64,000 nucleotides of DNA. Origin: Oenococcus sicerae. Lineage in GTDB: Bacteria > Bacillota > Bacilli > Lactobacillales > Lactobacillaceae. The stretch spans positions 1,054,001 to 1,118,000 of the forward strand of contig NZ_CP029684.2 in assembly GCF_004102045.2 (NCBI RefSeq). The letters are read 5' to 3'. Position 1 is the stretch's first letter; every line of letters begins with the position of its first letter. The notes below the pieces were generated by a model that was given only the letters and a program-made list of their open reading frames with translations, searched no databases and was not told the DNA's origin. The translations under genes were made by a program, and so were the position numbers. Shown piece by piece: positions 36,549 to 46,023 of this stretch.

Positions 36549-37106
36549 ATGAGTCAAACGGAAAAAAAGAAAAAGGCCATCTTAGCGACAACCTTTGTTT
36601 TACTGAATAATAAAGAAATTAAAAATATTACGGTTGACGAGATCGCTGATAAAGCGGTCGTTTCCAAAGTGACGCTATTTAAATATTACAAAAATAAAAA
36701 TCATCTGATGAATGTCGTGATCATGAATGCACTCAAAAATATGCTTGTGGAGGTGGAGGCGATCATCGATAGCGATCTTGATTTTGAAGATACTTATCAC
36801 GCTATTACGGCCATGAAGCTGAAACAGCTTGAGCATTATTCAGCGACTTTCAATCAAAATCTTATGGTTCAATATTCCGAGAGTCCTGATTTTTTTGATG
36901 CTGATGCGATTGATGCTCAATTGCAAATCTATGATGGCCTCTTTGAAAAAGGACGAGTCGAGGGTAGGATTTCTCCAGCTATCACGAAAAATGATTTTAT
37001 GTTTATTATTAAAATTTTTATCGAGGGTATGAAAGGTCTGCCGGCGGCGCTGCTGTTTCAGAAGGCTGATTTGATCACACGTTTTTTTATTAATGGTTTT
37101 AAATAA
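36549..37106 (+). CDS. TetR/AcrR-family transcriptional regulator
   Basis: A 185-residue regulator with an N-terminal TetR HTH: KKKKAILATTFVLLNN, then ITVDEIADKAVVSKVTLFKYY (residues about 5-45, with LFKYYKNKNHL as the family hallmark), and a helical ligand domain. GGTGG upstream favours the ATG at 36549; a GTG at 36540 in the same frame is less likely. It is divergent from the ABC exporter and separated by a palindrome that carries both promoters, so it most likely represses the exporter and itself. Confidence 0.88.
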   Translation: MSQTEKKKKAILATTFVLLNNKEIKNITVDEIADKAVVSKVTLFKYYKNKNHLMNVVIMNALKNMLVEVEAIIDSDLDFEDTYHAITAMKLKQLEHYSATFNQNLMVQYSESPDFFDADAIDAQLQIYDGLFEKGRVEGRISPAITKNDFMFIIKIFIEGMKGLPAALLFQKADLITRFFINGFK

Positions 37107-37140
37107 AAATCCTAATCAATCATGCAGGGGATTTTATTTT
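37105..37140. terminator. Bidirectional terminator between tetR and the amidase gene
   Basis: Arms AAAATCC/GGATTTT with a 16-base loop, A residues on the left and T residues on the right. It overlaps the stop codons of both converging genes. Confidence 0.7.
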
Positions 37141-38045
37141 GTTTGTGATAATTTAGGTTGAATGTTGTTAAACCAGTCTTCTAGAGCATTTTTAAGATCG
37201 GTTGCCACGAGGTTTTCATATGATGATGACTTGATGTATTGGAAATCGCTGCTATTGTTCAAATAGCCCATTTCCAGTAGAACGGATGGTAGGTAAGTAT
37301 CTCGGATGACTAAGAAATCGCCAAAAGAAGTGCCGCGATTTGATAAAGGCAGATTTGTGAAATGGTTTTTGATCGTTGCGGCTAATTGATAAGAGTTAGT
37401 TGTCTGTTTGTGATAATAATATTCAGTTACACCGGTTGCGGCATTAGCTACCGTGTAATTATCAAAATGAATGCTGATAAAAGCATCGGCGTGATATTTT
37501 TTAGAAATATTTGTGATTTTAGTCAGCGGCCACAAAAGCTTATCGCTGCTTCTTGTCATAATGACGCGTGCACCTGTAGATTCAAGTGCGCTTTTTATTT
37601 TTTTTACCGTAGCCAAAGTATATGTTTTTTCAAAATATTGAGCGTCTGTGCTGCCATCAACGGCTAGTGAGCCAGGATCGGAACCACCGTGGCCAGGGTC
37701 TAAGACGATCGTTGCTTCAGTCATTCGATCAGGATTGACAACATTATTTGTTTTGCCGTCAGCCACCCAGCTAGCGATCCAACCATTTTTCTTGCCATCG
37801 GCCGTTTGGACTTTTATCCAGCCATGTGCTTGACTGATGACTGTCATTTTTTCGAGTTGTTTTAAAACGGCCAGCTGCTGATACATGGGGCCAGGCCCAC
37901 TTCTTAAAACGGTTTTCTTGGCCTGCAGCTTAATATATTTGGTCTGATTCGTTATTTTAATTTCTGGTACGTAAATAGAAGCAATCAAGAATAATCCGAC
38001 CAGAATGAAGGCTGCCGAGATCCACAGGGGGACTTGATTTTTCAT
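37134..38045 (-). CDS. N-acetylmuramoyl-L-alanine amidase with SH3b domain
   Basis: Cell-wall hydrolase that cuts between N-acetylmuramic acid and the stem peptide. The 303-residue protein has a hydrophobic anchor (about residues 8-26, WISAAFILVGLFLIASIY), an SH3b domain (VLRSGPGPMYQQLAVL through GWIASWVADG) and an Amidase_3 domain with zinc ligands in VLDPGHGGSDPGS, ISIHFDN and a catalytic Glu in VLLEMGYLNN. The start at 38045 is downstream of a TATAAT on the minus strand (complement of 38067-38072). It is next to hisS, as in other Lactobacillales. Confidence 0.92.
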   Translation of the reverse strand: MKNQVPLWISAAFILVGLFLIASIYVPEIKITNQTKYIKLQAKKTVLRSGPGPMYQQLAVLKQLEKMTVISQAHGWIKVQTADGKKNGWIASWVADGKTNNVVNPDRMTEATIVLDPGHGGSDPGSLAVDGSTDAQYFEKTYTLATVKKIKSALESTGARVIMTRSSDKLLWPLTKITNISKKYHADAFISIHFDNYTVANAATGVTEYYYHKQTTNSYQLAATIKNHFTNLPLSNRGTSFGDFLVIRDTYLPSVLLEMGYLNNSSDFQYIKSSSYENLVATDLKNALEDWFNNIQPKLSQTK

Positions 38046-38103
38046 AAATCGTCTGAACACATGGAAATTATATCTCAAAGGAGATTATCGTTTTTTAAGA
38101 CAG

Positions 38104-38112
38104 TGTTAAAAT
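38104..38112 (+). promoter_or_regulatory. Extended -10 promoter of hisS-aspS, nearly leaderless
   Basis: TGTTAAAAT (hexamer 38107-38112) lies nine bases before the hisS ATG. The expected leader is about two or three bases. No -35 of quality and no Shine-Dalgarno sequence are visible. Confidence 0.5.
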
Positions 38113-38121
38113 TTCATATGT

Positions 38122-39390
38122 ATGTCTGATAAATTTTTTCAAAAACCTAAAGGAACTGCGGACTTGCTTCCTGCTGTTCAGCCGATCTGGCAAAAAATAA
38201 ATCAAATTGCACAGGATGTTTTCGGCCATCGTTATCGCTTTGGTAAGATCGATACACCATTATTTGAAAATTATGAGATATTTTCACGTACATCTGGTGA
38301 TTCATCAGATGTTGTTAGTAAGGAAATGTATGATTTCAAAGATAAAGGTGATCGCCGTATGGCTCTACGACCCGAGGGTACAGCCGGTGTCGTCCGAGCC
38401 TATGTTGAAAATAAATTGTATGGTCCGGAGTATGAAAAACCTGTTAATCTGTATTACTTAGAATCTATGTTTCGCTATGAACGCCCGCAAGCTGGTCGTA
38501 TGCGTGAATTTCATCAAGTGGGGGTCGAAAGTTTTGGCTCCGACTCGCCTTATTTGGATGCTCAGATTATTCAGATGGCAATTGATTTTTTCAAAGAGTT
38601 CAAATTAACTGATTTAGTTGTTAAAATCAATTCGTTGGGCGATGATGAATCCAGAACAGCTTTTCGAACGGCATTAGTCGATTATTTAGTAGGCTTTCAA
38701 GACCAATTAAGTGAGGATTCGAAGAAACGTTTGCAGACTAATCCGATGCGAATTTTGGATTCAAAAGATAGGAATGATCAAAAAGTATTGCTTAATGCGC
38801 CGCATCTTTTAGATTATTTAAATCAGGATTCGAAAAGTCGTTTTCAAAAAGTGACCAGTGCTTTAGATGATTTTGGTATTGAGTACGTTATTGATGATAA
38901 ATTGGTTCGCGGTCTGGATTATTATAATCACACAATTTTTGAAATTGAAACATCAGATCCGAAATTGAAATCCGCAGCGACGATTTGTGGCGGCGGCCGT
39001 TATTCAGGAATGGTCGAGGATTTCGGCGGACCAGCAACACCTGCTATTGGTTTTGGCATTGGGCTGGAACGTTTGATCACATTGGTTGGGGAAGTTGAAA
39101 ATCAGGATCTAGTGGATGTTTACATTGTTCAGACTGATCATTCTGTGAATGCTTTTGCAAATTTATTAGCCAAACAGTTGCGTGAACGATTCCATTTTGG
39201 CGTTTTATTAGATTACACGAATCGATCAATGAAGTCGCAATTCAAGTCGGCAGATCGAACTCAGGCAAGATATTCAATCGTGGTTGGCGAACAAGAAGTA
39301 TCAAACAAAGAATTAACGATCAAAAAAATGGTTGACGGCAGCCAAAAAAAAGTATTACTGCAACAACTGAAAATTGAGGATTTTTTATGA
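38122..39390 (+). CDS. hisS: Histidyl-tRNA synthetase
   Basis: Class II aminoacyl-tRNA synthetase that charges tRNA-His. Motif 1 region includes FGKI-like [15 protein letters not shown], motif 2 is [14 protein letters not shown] with [20 protein letters not shown], the histidine-binding loop is [14 protein letters not shown] and motif 3 is GFGIGLERL. Length is 422 residues. The ATG at 38122 is chosen because the preceding ATG at 38118 is out of frame. It overlaps aspS by four bases. Only 43 bases lie between the amidase gene region and its start, too little for a T-box. Confidence 0.96.
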   Translation: MSDKFFQKPKGTADLLPAVQPIWQKINQIAQDVFGHRYRFGKIDTPLFENYEIFSRTSGDSSDVVSKEMYDFKDKGDRRMALRPEGTAGVVRAYVENKLYGPEYEKPVNLYYLESMFRYERPQAGRMREFHQVGVESFGSDSPYLDAQIIQMAIDFFKEFKLTDLVVKINSLGDDESRTAFRTALVDYLVGFQDQLSEDSKKRLQTNPMRILDSKDRNDQKVLLNAPHLLDYLNQDSKSRFQKVTSALDDFGIEYVIDDKLVRGLDYYNHTIFEIETSDPKLKSAATICGGGRYSGMVEDFGGPATPAIGFGIGLERLITLVGEVENQDLVDVYIVQTDHSVNAFANLLAKQLRERFHFGVLLDYTNRSMKSQFKSADRTQARYSIVVGEQEVSNKELTIKKMVDGSQKKVLLQQLKIEDFL

Positions 39391-41162
39391 GTAGTAGACA
39401 AAGAACAATTTATGCAGGGCTGGTTAACGAGAAGTTAGCTGACAAAACGGTCACTTTGAAAGGCTGGGTTCAAAAACGTCGTGACCTTGGCGGATTGATT
39501 TTTATCGATCTACGAGACAGGGAAGGCATTGTCCAACTGACTTTTTCTGATGAATTTTCAACTGATGCACGCCACATAGCTGAAAAAATTCGTAGCGAAT
39601 ATGTTGTTTCGGTCACTGGCACCGTTTCTTTGCGAGCTGATTCGGCTATTAACCCCAAAATGAAGACAGGCAAAGTAGAAGTTTTGGTTCATGAAGCAGA
39701 AATTTTGGCTGAATCAAAGACGCCGCCTTTCGATATCGAAGATGGTGTTGATGTTAATGAAGAGCTGAAACTCAAATATCGTTACCTAGATCTTCGTCGA
39801 CCTGAGATGCAAAAAGGTTTAGTTTTACGGTCTAAAATTATTTCTTCGTCAATGCGCTTCATGGAAGCGAATGGTTTTTTGGATATCGAAACACCTTATT
39901 TAGCCAAAAGCACGCCGGAGGGCGCACGGGATTATTTAGTTCCGTCTCGTATTTATCCTGGCAGCTTCTATGCTTTACCGCAATCACCGCAACTGTTTAA
40001 GCAGCTGCTGATGGGCGCAGGTTTTGATCGCTATTTTCAAGTGGCACGTTGTTTTCGAGATGAAGATCTTCGTGGAGACCGTCAACCGGAATTTACTCAA
40101 TTGGATGTTGAAACATCTTTTATGGACCAAAAAGAGATTACGACGCTTGTCAATCGTTGGGTCACACAAATAATGGCTGATGTTTTAAATGTTGATGTTG
40201 ATTCCAGCCAGTTTCCGATTCTTCACTGGCAAGAGTCAATGGATCGTTTTGGTTCAGACAAGCCAGATTTGCGTTTTGACGTTGAATTGCACGATGTTTC
40301 TGGTATTGCTAAAAAAACAAATTTCGCTGTCTTTACGAATGCTATTGATAACGGTGGTTTCGTAAAAGCCATTGTGGCGCCAAAAGGATCGAAGCAGTTT
40401 ACGAGAAAAATGATCGATAATCAGGCTGATTATATCAAACGTTTTGGTGCAAAGGGACTGGCCTGGGTTAAGTATGAAAATGATGCTTTGACTGGTCCGA
40501 TCGCTAAATTCTTAATAGAGATCAAAGATGATTTAGTAACAGCACTGGCTTTAAAAGACGGTGATTTAGTCTTTTTTGCAGCGGATAAATTCTCAGTTGT
40601 TTCAGACACACTGGGCTACTTACGTAAATATGTCGCTAAAGAATTACATTTAATCAATGAAAACGAATGGGATTTTGCTTGGATCGTCGACTGGCCTTTA
40701 TTTGAATATTCGGAAGATTTTCATCGTTGGATCGCTGCTCATCATCCTTTTACGATGCCTAATGAAGAAGATCTGCACTATCTTAACGAGGGTGAAGATC
40801 CACATAAAGCACATGCTCAGTCTTATGATTTGGTCTTGAATGGTTACGAATTGGGTTCTGGTTCTATTCGTATCCACACAATGGCTATTCAGGAAAAAAT
40901 GTTAAAAGCACTAGGCTTTACAGCTGAAAAAGCAGAAACGGCTTTTGGTTTTCTGCTCGAAGCTATGCAGTATGGTTTTCCACCAATGGGTGGCATTGCA
41001 CTTGGTCTTGATCGCCTTGCAATGCTGCTTGCCGGAAAAGACAATATTCGTGAAGTAGTTGCCTTCCCGAAGAATTCAAATGCAACTGAACCCATGACCA
41101 AGGCACCTTCAAGAGTTTCAGACAAACAGTTAGCGGAGCTTGGTTTAAGAGTTCCGGAGTAA
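39387..41162 (+). CDS. aspS: Aspartyl-tRNA synthetase
   Basis: Class IIb synthetase with an N-terminal OB-fold ([27 protein letters not shown], seen in pieces such as [12 protein letters not shown]) and the catalytic core: [45 protein letters not shown] and the motif 3 [16 protein letters not shown]. The GAD insertion domain lies around residues 290-410. Length of 591 residues is normal. Whether it is discriminating or also charges tRNA-Asn cannot be judged here. Co-translated with hisS through an ATGA overlap. Confidence 0.96.
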   Translation: MSSRQRTIYAGLVNEKLADKTVTLKGWVQKRRDLGGLIFIDLRDREGIVQLTFSDEFSTDARHIAEKIRSEYVVSVTGTVSLRADSAINPKMKTGKVEVLVHEAEILAESKTPPFDIEDGVDVNEELKLKYRYLDLRRPEMQKGLVLRSKIISSSMRFMEANGFLDIETPYLAKSTPEGARDYLVPSRIYPGSFYALPQSPQLFKQLLMGAGFDRYFQVARCFRDEDLRGDRQPEFTQLDVETSFMDQKEITTLVNRWVTQIMADVLNVDVDSSQFPILHWQESMDRFGSDKPDLRFDVELHDVSGIAKKTNFAVFTNAIDNGGFVKAIVAPKGSKQFTRKMIDNQADYIKRFGAKGLAWVKYENDALTGPIAKFLIEIKDDLVTALALKDGDLVFFAADKFSVVSDTLGYLRKYVAKELHLINENEWDFAWIVDWPLFEYSEDFHRWIAAHHPFTMPNEEDLHYLNEGEDPHKAHAQSYDLVLNGYELGSGSIRIHTMAIQEKMLKALGFTAEKAETAFGFLLEAMQYGFPPMGGIALGLDRLAMLLAGKDNIREVVAFPKNSNATEPMTKAPSRVSDKQLAELGLRVPE

Positions 41163-41230
41163 TTATTACTGTCGTCATATATTTTTAATATTTGAAATTA
41201 TTTTGTAAATTTAATGTAATAATAAGAACA

Positions 41231-43144
41231 GTGGTGAGGGAGAGTAAAAAAACTAGTTTTATTCCTGGAATTGAAGGTTTAAGAACTTTCTCTGTTATTG
41301 GGGTAATTCTATTTCATTTGTGGCCGAAGGTGTTTGCCGGGGGATTTGCCGGTGTGACGGTCTTTTTTGTGATATCGGGCTTTTTAATGACGCGAATCAT
41401 TCTTGATGAACTGGCGCAACGCGGCAGTTTTCGCTTAAAACGTTTTTATTTACGCCGTTTTTGGCGTCTTTATCCAGCCTTTATCGTCATGATTTTACTG
41501 ACAATTGCTGTTTTAACACTCGGATTTCCAGAAGGGCTTTTTGGCATCAGAGGTACTTTGCTAAGCAACATGTTTTATGTCAATAACTGGTATCAGATCA
41601 TTCATTCTGTTTCATATTTTGCGGCCGGTGCTCATTGGCCAGTCTTCACGCACCTTTGGTCGCTTTCGGTCGAAGCTCAATTTTATTTTGTATGGCCGAT
41701 TATCTTGATTATGATTCTTTATGCTGGCGAAAAAAAATGGCAATTATCATTGATTCTGTCAACGGTTTTAGCTTTGCTATCAGCAGCTTTGTTTGCGTTT
41801 TTTTATTCACCCTCGTCTACGAATCGTGCCTATTATGGTACAGATACTCGCGTTTTTTCTTTTATCATTGGTGGTATTGTTGCCATTTTTATTACATTAT
41901 TATCCTCACCTTACTGCCCGGCTATTTTGCATCGAATTCAAAACAAGTTGAACCAATCTGCCGTTTATGTGATTCCAACAAGTCTGCTTGCTTTACTGAC
42001 AATTTTTGTAACGGCAAATGGTGTCCAAGCATGGACATATTATTTTGGCATGCTGCTATTGAGTATTCTAACTGCTCTTTTGATTTATTATCTGATCGCG
42101 AATGCCCAAAGCAAGTTTGCCCTCATCATGGGTAATCATATATTCCAATATATCGGATCACGTTCTTATTCCATCTATCTTTATCAGCTGCCCATCATGA
42201 TGATGTATGAAAAGCTATTTCCGACAAGCTCGCTTGCAGGACAATTTTCGTTATCTTGTGTTTCTGTGATAACTATTTTGATCGTGGCTGACCTGTCTTA
42301 TCGATTTATTGAAATGCCTTTCCGCCATGGTCTTGTTTGGTCGAAACATCCAACAGCTTGGAACTTGCAAACGATTTTAATGACTTGCTTAGCTGTATTT
42401 TCAATCACTGGAACTGCATTTGGCCTAACTTCAAAAAGCGCAACCAGGTCTAAAGCAGCCGATCAATTGCAGCATGAATTAATGAATAGTTCAAAGAAAA
42501 TCGCTAAGCAAAATAGTCAGGCTGCAAATCAAAGAAGCAAATCAGCTGCTTCATCAAAAGCTGCCAGCAGTTCTACTAGCGGCCAAAATAGTTCAGTCGA
42601 TGCCAATTCTAAGGATCAGCAGATGGCAGCGGTATTCAACACCAGCAGTCAGAATATCCAAAAAGTGCAATCTCTAAGTATTACAGCCATTGGGGATTCA
42701 GTCTTATTGGATGTTGGTCCTGATTTGCAATTAGCTATGCCGAAGACCTTTGTTAATGCAAAAATCGGGCGGCATACCATAGATGCTGTTAATGTTGTAG
42801 ACAATTTGAAAAAAGCTGGAAAACTGGATAATATTTTATTGATGATGATCGGTACAAATGGAGAGATTTCTCCGCAAAATATTCAGCAGATCCGTCAAAT
42901 TGCAGGTTCCAGACAAATTTATTGGGTCAATTCATTTTCGAATGGGCGGCCTTGGGAAGCGCCAAATAATCAAGTTTTAGCAACAGCAGCTCAACATGAC
43001 CCAAATCTTCATATTGTTGATTGGTATGATGGCGCTCGGGCACATCGCGAATGGTTTTCGCCGGATGGTATCCATCCGCAGCAAGCTGGTAACCGAGCCA
43101 TGACAACTATGATTATTGATACAATTGCAGCAAATACCAAATAG
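41231..43144 (+). CDS. OatA-like acyltransferase with SGNH domain
   Basis: Membrane O-acyltransferase, probably modifying peptidoglycan or another wall polymer. The N-terminal acyltransferase_3 domain starts FIPGIEGLRTFSVIGVILFHLWP and has about ten hydrophobic segments to residue 400, including FFVISGFLMTRI. A Ser/Ala/Gln-rich linker follows, then an extracellular SGNH domain with ITAIGDSVLLDVG and the DGIHPQQAGN catalytic Asp-His. The likely start is GTG at 41231 or 41234, just before the domain; an in-frame TTG at 41192 is also possible. Length 637 residues from 41231. No good ribosome-binding site is seen. Confidence 0.85.
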   Translation: MVRESKKTSFIPGIEGLRTFSVIGVILFHLWPKVFAGGFAGVTVFFVISGFLMTRIILDELAQRGSFRLKRFYLRRFWRLYPAFIVMILLTIAVLTLGFPEGLFGIRGTLLSNMFYVNNWYQIIHSVSYFAAGAHWPVFTHLWSLSVEAQFYFVWPIILIMILYAGEKKWQLSLILSTVLALLSAALFAFFYSPSSTNRAYYGTDTRVFSFIIGGIVAIFITLLSSPYCPAILHRIQNKLNQSAVYVIPTSLLALLTIFVTANGVQAWTYYFGMLLLSILTALLIYYLIANAQSKFALIMGNHIFQYIGSRSYSIYLYQLPIMMMYEKLFPTSSLAGQFSLSCVSVITILIVADLSYRFIEMPFRHGLVWSKHPTAWNLQTILMTCLAVFSITGTAFGLTSKSATRSKAADQLQHELMNSSKKIAKQNSQAANQRSKSAASSKAASSSTSGQNSSVDANSKDQQMAAVFNTSSQNIQKVQSLSITAIGDSVLLDVGPDLQLAMPKTFVNAKIGRHTIDAVNVVDNLKKAGKLDNILLMMIGTNGEISPQNIQQIRQIAGSRQIYWVNSFSNGRPWEAPNNQVLATAAQHDPNLHIVDWYDGARAHREWFSPDGIHPQQAGNRAMTTMIIDTIAANTK

Positions 43145-43172
43145 TTTTACATTTTAATCACAAAATGAATGG

Positions 43173-43198
43173 GCTTTTGAAATATAAAAGCTTTTTTT
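43173..43198 (+). terminator. Rho-independent terminator of the acyltransferase gene
   Basis: Stem GCTTTT/AAAAGC (43173-43178 with 43186-43191), seven-base loop and seven T residues. Confidence 0.75.
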
Positions 43199-43299
43199 AA
43201 TCCCTTTTTGTATTCTGCAATGTTACATTATTTTAATTTTGAGCAGGAGAAAATTTTTTTGAAATGTTTAAGAAAAGTTAAAAGCTGATACTACATGAT

Positions 43300-44073
43300 G
43301 TGTTTGATACCCACTTTTCCACAAAAAAACGGCAAAGACAATTTAAAGCATCGGTGATCTTGCTTTGTTTTGCTCTGTTTGCCTTGATTTTGCCATCAAC
43401 GGCTGGAAAAGCTGACGATGCATCCTCGGCGGGTTCCTTTTCAGCCGCAAAAGGATTGGCTAAATCAGTTGGCCAAACAGCCGCTACTTTTACATTTAGC
43501 AACGTTGATTCTAAAAAAAATCCTGAGGCTAAGAGCAATTCACTAGAAAAACTCGATTTTGTGAAGAATTCTTCACAAACTGCTGCCGCAACAAGCAGTG
43601 CAATAGCAACGAGTTCTGCTAGGTCACTACAGACTGGCTCTATAACAGCAAGTACCATCTCTTCTCAGTTGCCATCTGCCAGCAGTTCCAGTATTGCTTG
43701 GTCCTCGTCCTCCCAAAGTTCTGTACAAATACATTCTTCGAAAGCGAGCAGTTCGGTAATCCAGAAAATAGTTGTTTCTATTTCATCTACAACTAGTAGT
43801 AAAGCATCCAGCTCGTCTGTTTCATCTGTTTCTGGTGACGTTAACTGGCTGATCTCACGAGAATCTGCCGGTAATCCTAACGCTGAAAATGGTGATTATT
43901 TAGGAATCGGACAGTTGACTGAGGCAAGCTATGAAAAATATGTCGGTCAAACATGGACTCAAGTGAAAGGAAATTACCAATTACAGCTTTCTGCTATGCA
44001 ACAATATATTGCTAACCGTTACGGATCGGTATCTGCCGCAATTTCTTTTTGGACAATTCATGGTTGGTATTAA
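43300..44073 (+). CDS. Secreted Ser-rich protein with Apf-like lysozyme-fold C-terminus
   Basis: The 257-residue protein has a signal peptide (hydrophobic VILLCFALFALILPSTAG near residues 19-36), a long Ser/Ala/Thr-rich region of about 140 residues and a C-terminal domain WLISRESAGNPNAENGDYLGIGQL ending in HGWY (quoted in part). That domain resembles the aggregation-promoting factors (Apf) of lactobacilli, with a Glu in SRESAGNP at the lytic-transglycosylase catalytic position. The in-frame start is GTG at 43300. A better placed AGGAG plus ATG at 43264 is in the same frame but meets a TAA after five codons. Confidence 0.75.
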   Translation: MFDTHFSTKKRQRQFKASVILLCFALFALILPSTAGKADDASSAGSFSAAKGLAKSVGQTAATFTFSNVDSKKNPEAKSNSLEKLDFVKNSSQTAAATSSAIATSSARSLQTGSITASTISSQLPSASSSSIAWSSSSQSSVQIHSSKASSSVIQKIVVSISSTTSSKASSSSVSSVSGDVNWLISRESAGNPNAENGDYLGIGQLTEASYEKYVGQTWTQVKGNYQLQLSAMQQYIANRYGSVSAAISFWTIHGWY

Positions 44074-44081
44074 ACCATTTT
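44060..44081 (+). terminator. Possible weak terminator after the Apf-like gene
   Basis: Stem ATGGTT/AACCAT (44060-44065 with 44073-44078) overlaps the stop codon and is followed by only four T residues. Confidence 0.3.
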
Positions 44082-44102
44082 GCTTATCCTAGGCTATTAT
44101 TC

Positions 44103-44131
44103 TTGCCCCGCATAGGCTTTTGCTGTAGTAT
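44103..44131 (+). promoter_or_regulatory. Promoter of the ribosomal S10 operon
   Basis: TTGCCC (44103-44108), a 17-base spacer and TAGTAT (44126-44131). Initiation near 44138 would give a leader of about 168 bases before rpsJ. Confidence 0.6.
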
Positions 44132-44137
44132 AGACAG

Positions 44138-44305
44138 GTATGCCTTTTACGTTTTATGCTTTAATACGGCCGTAAACGCCGGTATATCAAGGATTAGTGA
44201 TGATATTCAAGGTTGCGACACGCACGGCACCGTTGCCATGGTGACCGTCTGTCGGTTTTTGAATGGAGCAAGCTGATTTTTAAAAATCAACGAAAGGAAT
44301 AAATT
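44138..44305 (+). promoter_or_regulatory. Structured leader of the S10 operon
   Basis: Three hairpins are visible. The first pairs ATACGGC with GCCgGTAT (44164-44185, one bulge). The second is long, with arms CGACA..ACGG.ACC and GGT..CCGT.TGTCG (44216-44254), and is followed by five T residues, as in an attenuator. The third is the perfect palindrome TGATTTTTAAAAATCA (44274-44289) just before the ribosome-binding site. A short frame at 44140-44175 (MPFTFYALIRP) could be a leader peptide whose stop falls in the first hairpin. Autoregulation by a ribosomal protein is inference. Confidence 0.55.
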
Positions 44306-44614
44306 ATGGCAGAAAGAAAAATTCGGATTCGCTTGAAGGCTTATGAGTATCGCACGATCGATGCTTCAGCAGCAAAGATCGTTGAGACCGCAAAGCGTAC
44401 TGGCGCACAAGTTGTTGGCCCGATTCCGCTACCGACAGAACGTACTCTATACACTATTTTGCGTTCTCCTCATAAGTTTAAGGATTCGCGGGAACAATTT
44501 GAAATGCGTACACATAAGCGTTTAATTGATGTTGTTAATCCAACTGACAAAACAGTTGATTCTCTTCGCAAACTGGATCTTCCGGCTGGCGTTGCAATTG
44601 AAATTAAACTCTAA
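44306..44614 (+). CDS. rpsJ: Ribosomal protein S10 (NusE)
   Basis: 30S subunit protein and transcription antitermination factor partner. The sequence [29 protein letters not shown] (in pieces: [13 protein letters not shown]) and the [33 protein letters not shown] block are diagnostic. Length of 102 residues is normal. GAAAGGAA lies seven bases before the ATG. First gene of the S10 operon, preceded by a structured leader. Confidence 0.98.
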   Translation: MAERKIRIRLKAYEYRTIDASAAKIVETAKRTGAQVVGPIPLPTERTLYTILRSPHKFKDSREQFEMRTHKRLIDVVNPTDKTVDSLRKLDLPAGVAIEIKL

Positions 44615-44632
44615 TAAATGAAGGAGAAAGTC

Positions 44633-45385
44633 ATGACAAAAGGTATCTTAGGCCGAAAAGTCGGTATGACTCAGGTTTTCACTGCTAAAGGTGAATTGGT
44701 TCCTGTGACTGTCATTGAAGTATTGCCAAACGTCGTACTTCAAGTTAAGACTCCTGAGACAGATGGCTATTCAGCTATTCAACTCGGTGTCTTTGATAAG
44801 CGCAAGATCGCTATCAACAAACCTGAACAAGGTCACGCAAAAAAAGCTAACGCGACCCCTAAGCGCTACGTTCGCGAAATTCGTGACGCGCAAGGCGATT
44901 ATAAAGTAGGGGATAAAGTTGAAGCCAGTATTTTCACTACTGGTGAATATGTTGATGTACAGGGAGTAACCAAAGGACATGGTTTCCAAGGTTCTATTAA
45001 GCGTTTAGGACAGTCTCGTGGTCCTATGGCTCATGGTTCTCGTTATCATCGTCGCCCAGGTTCAATGGGTGCGATCATCAATAAGGTCTTTAAAGGCAAA
45101 CTGCTTCCTGGACAGATGGGCGGAGATATTCGTACTGCTCAAAAACTGCTTGTTGTTGCAACTGATTTAACTAATAACTTAATTCTGATCAAGGGAAATG
45201 TCCCTGGAGCAAATAAGAGTTTTGTGACTGTTAAGTCAACCGTTAAGCCTCATAAAGCAAGTGATATCAAATTAGCTGGCAGCGTTGGACAAGCTGCAAA
45301 AAAAGAAGTTGATGAAAAAGCTTCTCAGACAGCTGATCAAAATACTCAAGCAGATGTTAAAAATGACACTGCTTCCGCAAAATAA
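44633..45385 (+). CDS. rplC: Ribosomal protein L3 with C-terminal extension
   Basis: Early-assembly 50S protein near the peptidyl transferase centre. [13 protein letters not shown] at the N-terminus and [23 protein letters not shown] in the middle are diagnostic. AAGGAG selects the ATG at 44633 over the earlier in-frame ATG. The protein is 250 residues, about 40 more than the usual 209-215; the extra C-terminus is Lys/Ala/Asp/Gln-rich ([19 protein letters not shown]) and probably disordered. Function of the tail unknown. Confidence 0.97.
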   Translation: MTKGILGRKVGMTQVFTAKGELVPVTVIEVLPNVVLQVKTPETDGYSAIQLGVFDKRKIAINKPEQGHAKKANATPKRYVREIRDAQGDYKVGDKVEASIFTTGEYVDVQGVTKGHGFQGSIKRLGQSRGPMAHGSRYHRRPGSMGAIINKVFKGKLLPGQMGGDIRTAQKLLVVATDLTNNLILIKGNVPGANKSFVTVKSTVKPHKASDIKLAGSVGQAAKKEVDEKASQTADQNTQADVKNDTASAK

Positions 45386-45399
45386 GAAAGGAGAACATG

Positions 45400-46023
45400 A
45401 TGACTAAAGTTGCTTTATTCAAAAAAGATGGTACCGCAGCCGGCGAAATTGAGTTAGCAGATTCAGTTTTTGGTATTGAGCCAAATGAAACTGTTGTTAC
45501 TGATGCAATTCTGATGCAGCGTGCTTCGATGCGCCAAGGTACTCATTCAGTCAAGAATCGTTCTGCTGTCTCTGGCGGCGGAAGAAAGCCATGGCGTCAA
45601 AAGGGAACTGGAAATGCTCGTCAGGGTTCTATTCGTGCACCTCAGTGGCGCGGCGGTGGTATTTCAATGGGGCCAACACCTCGTTCTTATGCTTATAAAA
45701 TCAATCGAAAGGCTTACCGTTTAGCTTTAAAGAGTGCTTTATCTGACAAGGTTGCTTCTAATAACTTCATTGTTGTTGACAAACTTGATTATGAAAAGCC
45801 GTCAACTAAAGCTGTGATTGAAAGCCTTGATAAGCTGCAAGCAGTTAAGAAAACTTTGCTGGTCGTAGAAGACGCAAATGAGAATGCCAAGCTTTCGGCT
45901 CGCAATTTACCAAACGTTCAAGTGATGACCGCTAGCGGCGTTAATGTATATGACTTAGTTAAAGCTCAAAAGGTTGTTATTGCACAATCTGCTGTTAAAC
46001 AGGTCGAGGAGGTACTAAGCTAA
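45400..46023 (+). CDS. rplD: Ribosomal protein L4
   Basis: 50S protein that lines the nascent peptide tunnel; in enterobacteria it also regulates the S10 operon. The loop [34 protein letters not shown] (quoted in parts: [19 protein letters not shown]) is diagnostic. GGAG placed six bases before the ATG at 45400 favours it over the ATG at 45397. Length 207 residues. Its stop overlaps rplW by one base. Confidence 0.97.
   Translation: MTKVALFKKDGTAAGEIELADSVFGIEPNETVVTDAILMQRASMRQGTHSVKNRSAVSGGGRKPWRQKGTGNARQGSIRAPQWRGGGISMGPTPRSYAYKINRKAYRLALKSALSDKVASNNFIVVDKLDYEKPSTKAVIESLDKLQAVKKTLLVVEDANENAKLSARNLPNVQVMTASGVNVYDLVKAQKVVIAQSAVKQVEEVLS

Noticed and set aside
38046-38121. T-box leader for hisS-aspS
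   Set aside because: There is too little sequence and no specifier or T-box sequence; the promoter sits just before the start codon.
43278-43658. A 126-codon frame on the minus strand inside the Ser-rich gene
   Set aside because: It is the complement of a low-complexity Ser/Ala region, a frequent source of long spurious frames; no start signals.
44049-44276. A 75-codon frame between the Apf-like gene and rpsJ
   Set aside because: It has no ribosome-binding site, starts inside the Apf-like gene and spans the S10 promoter and leader hairpins; the composition is not protein-like.
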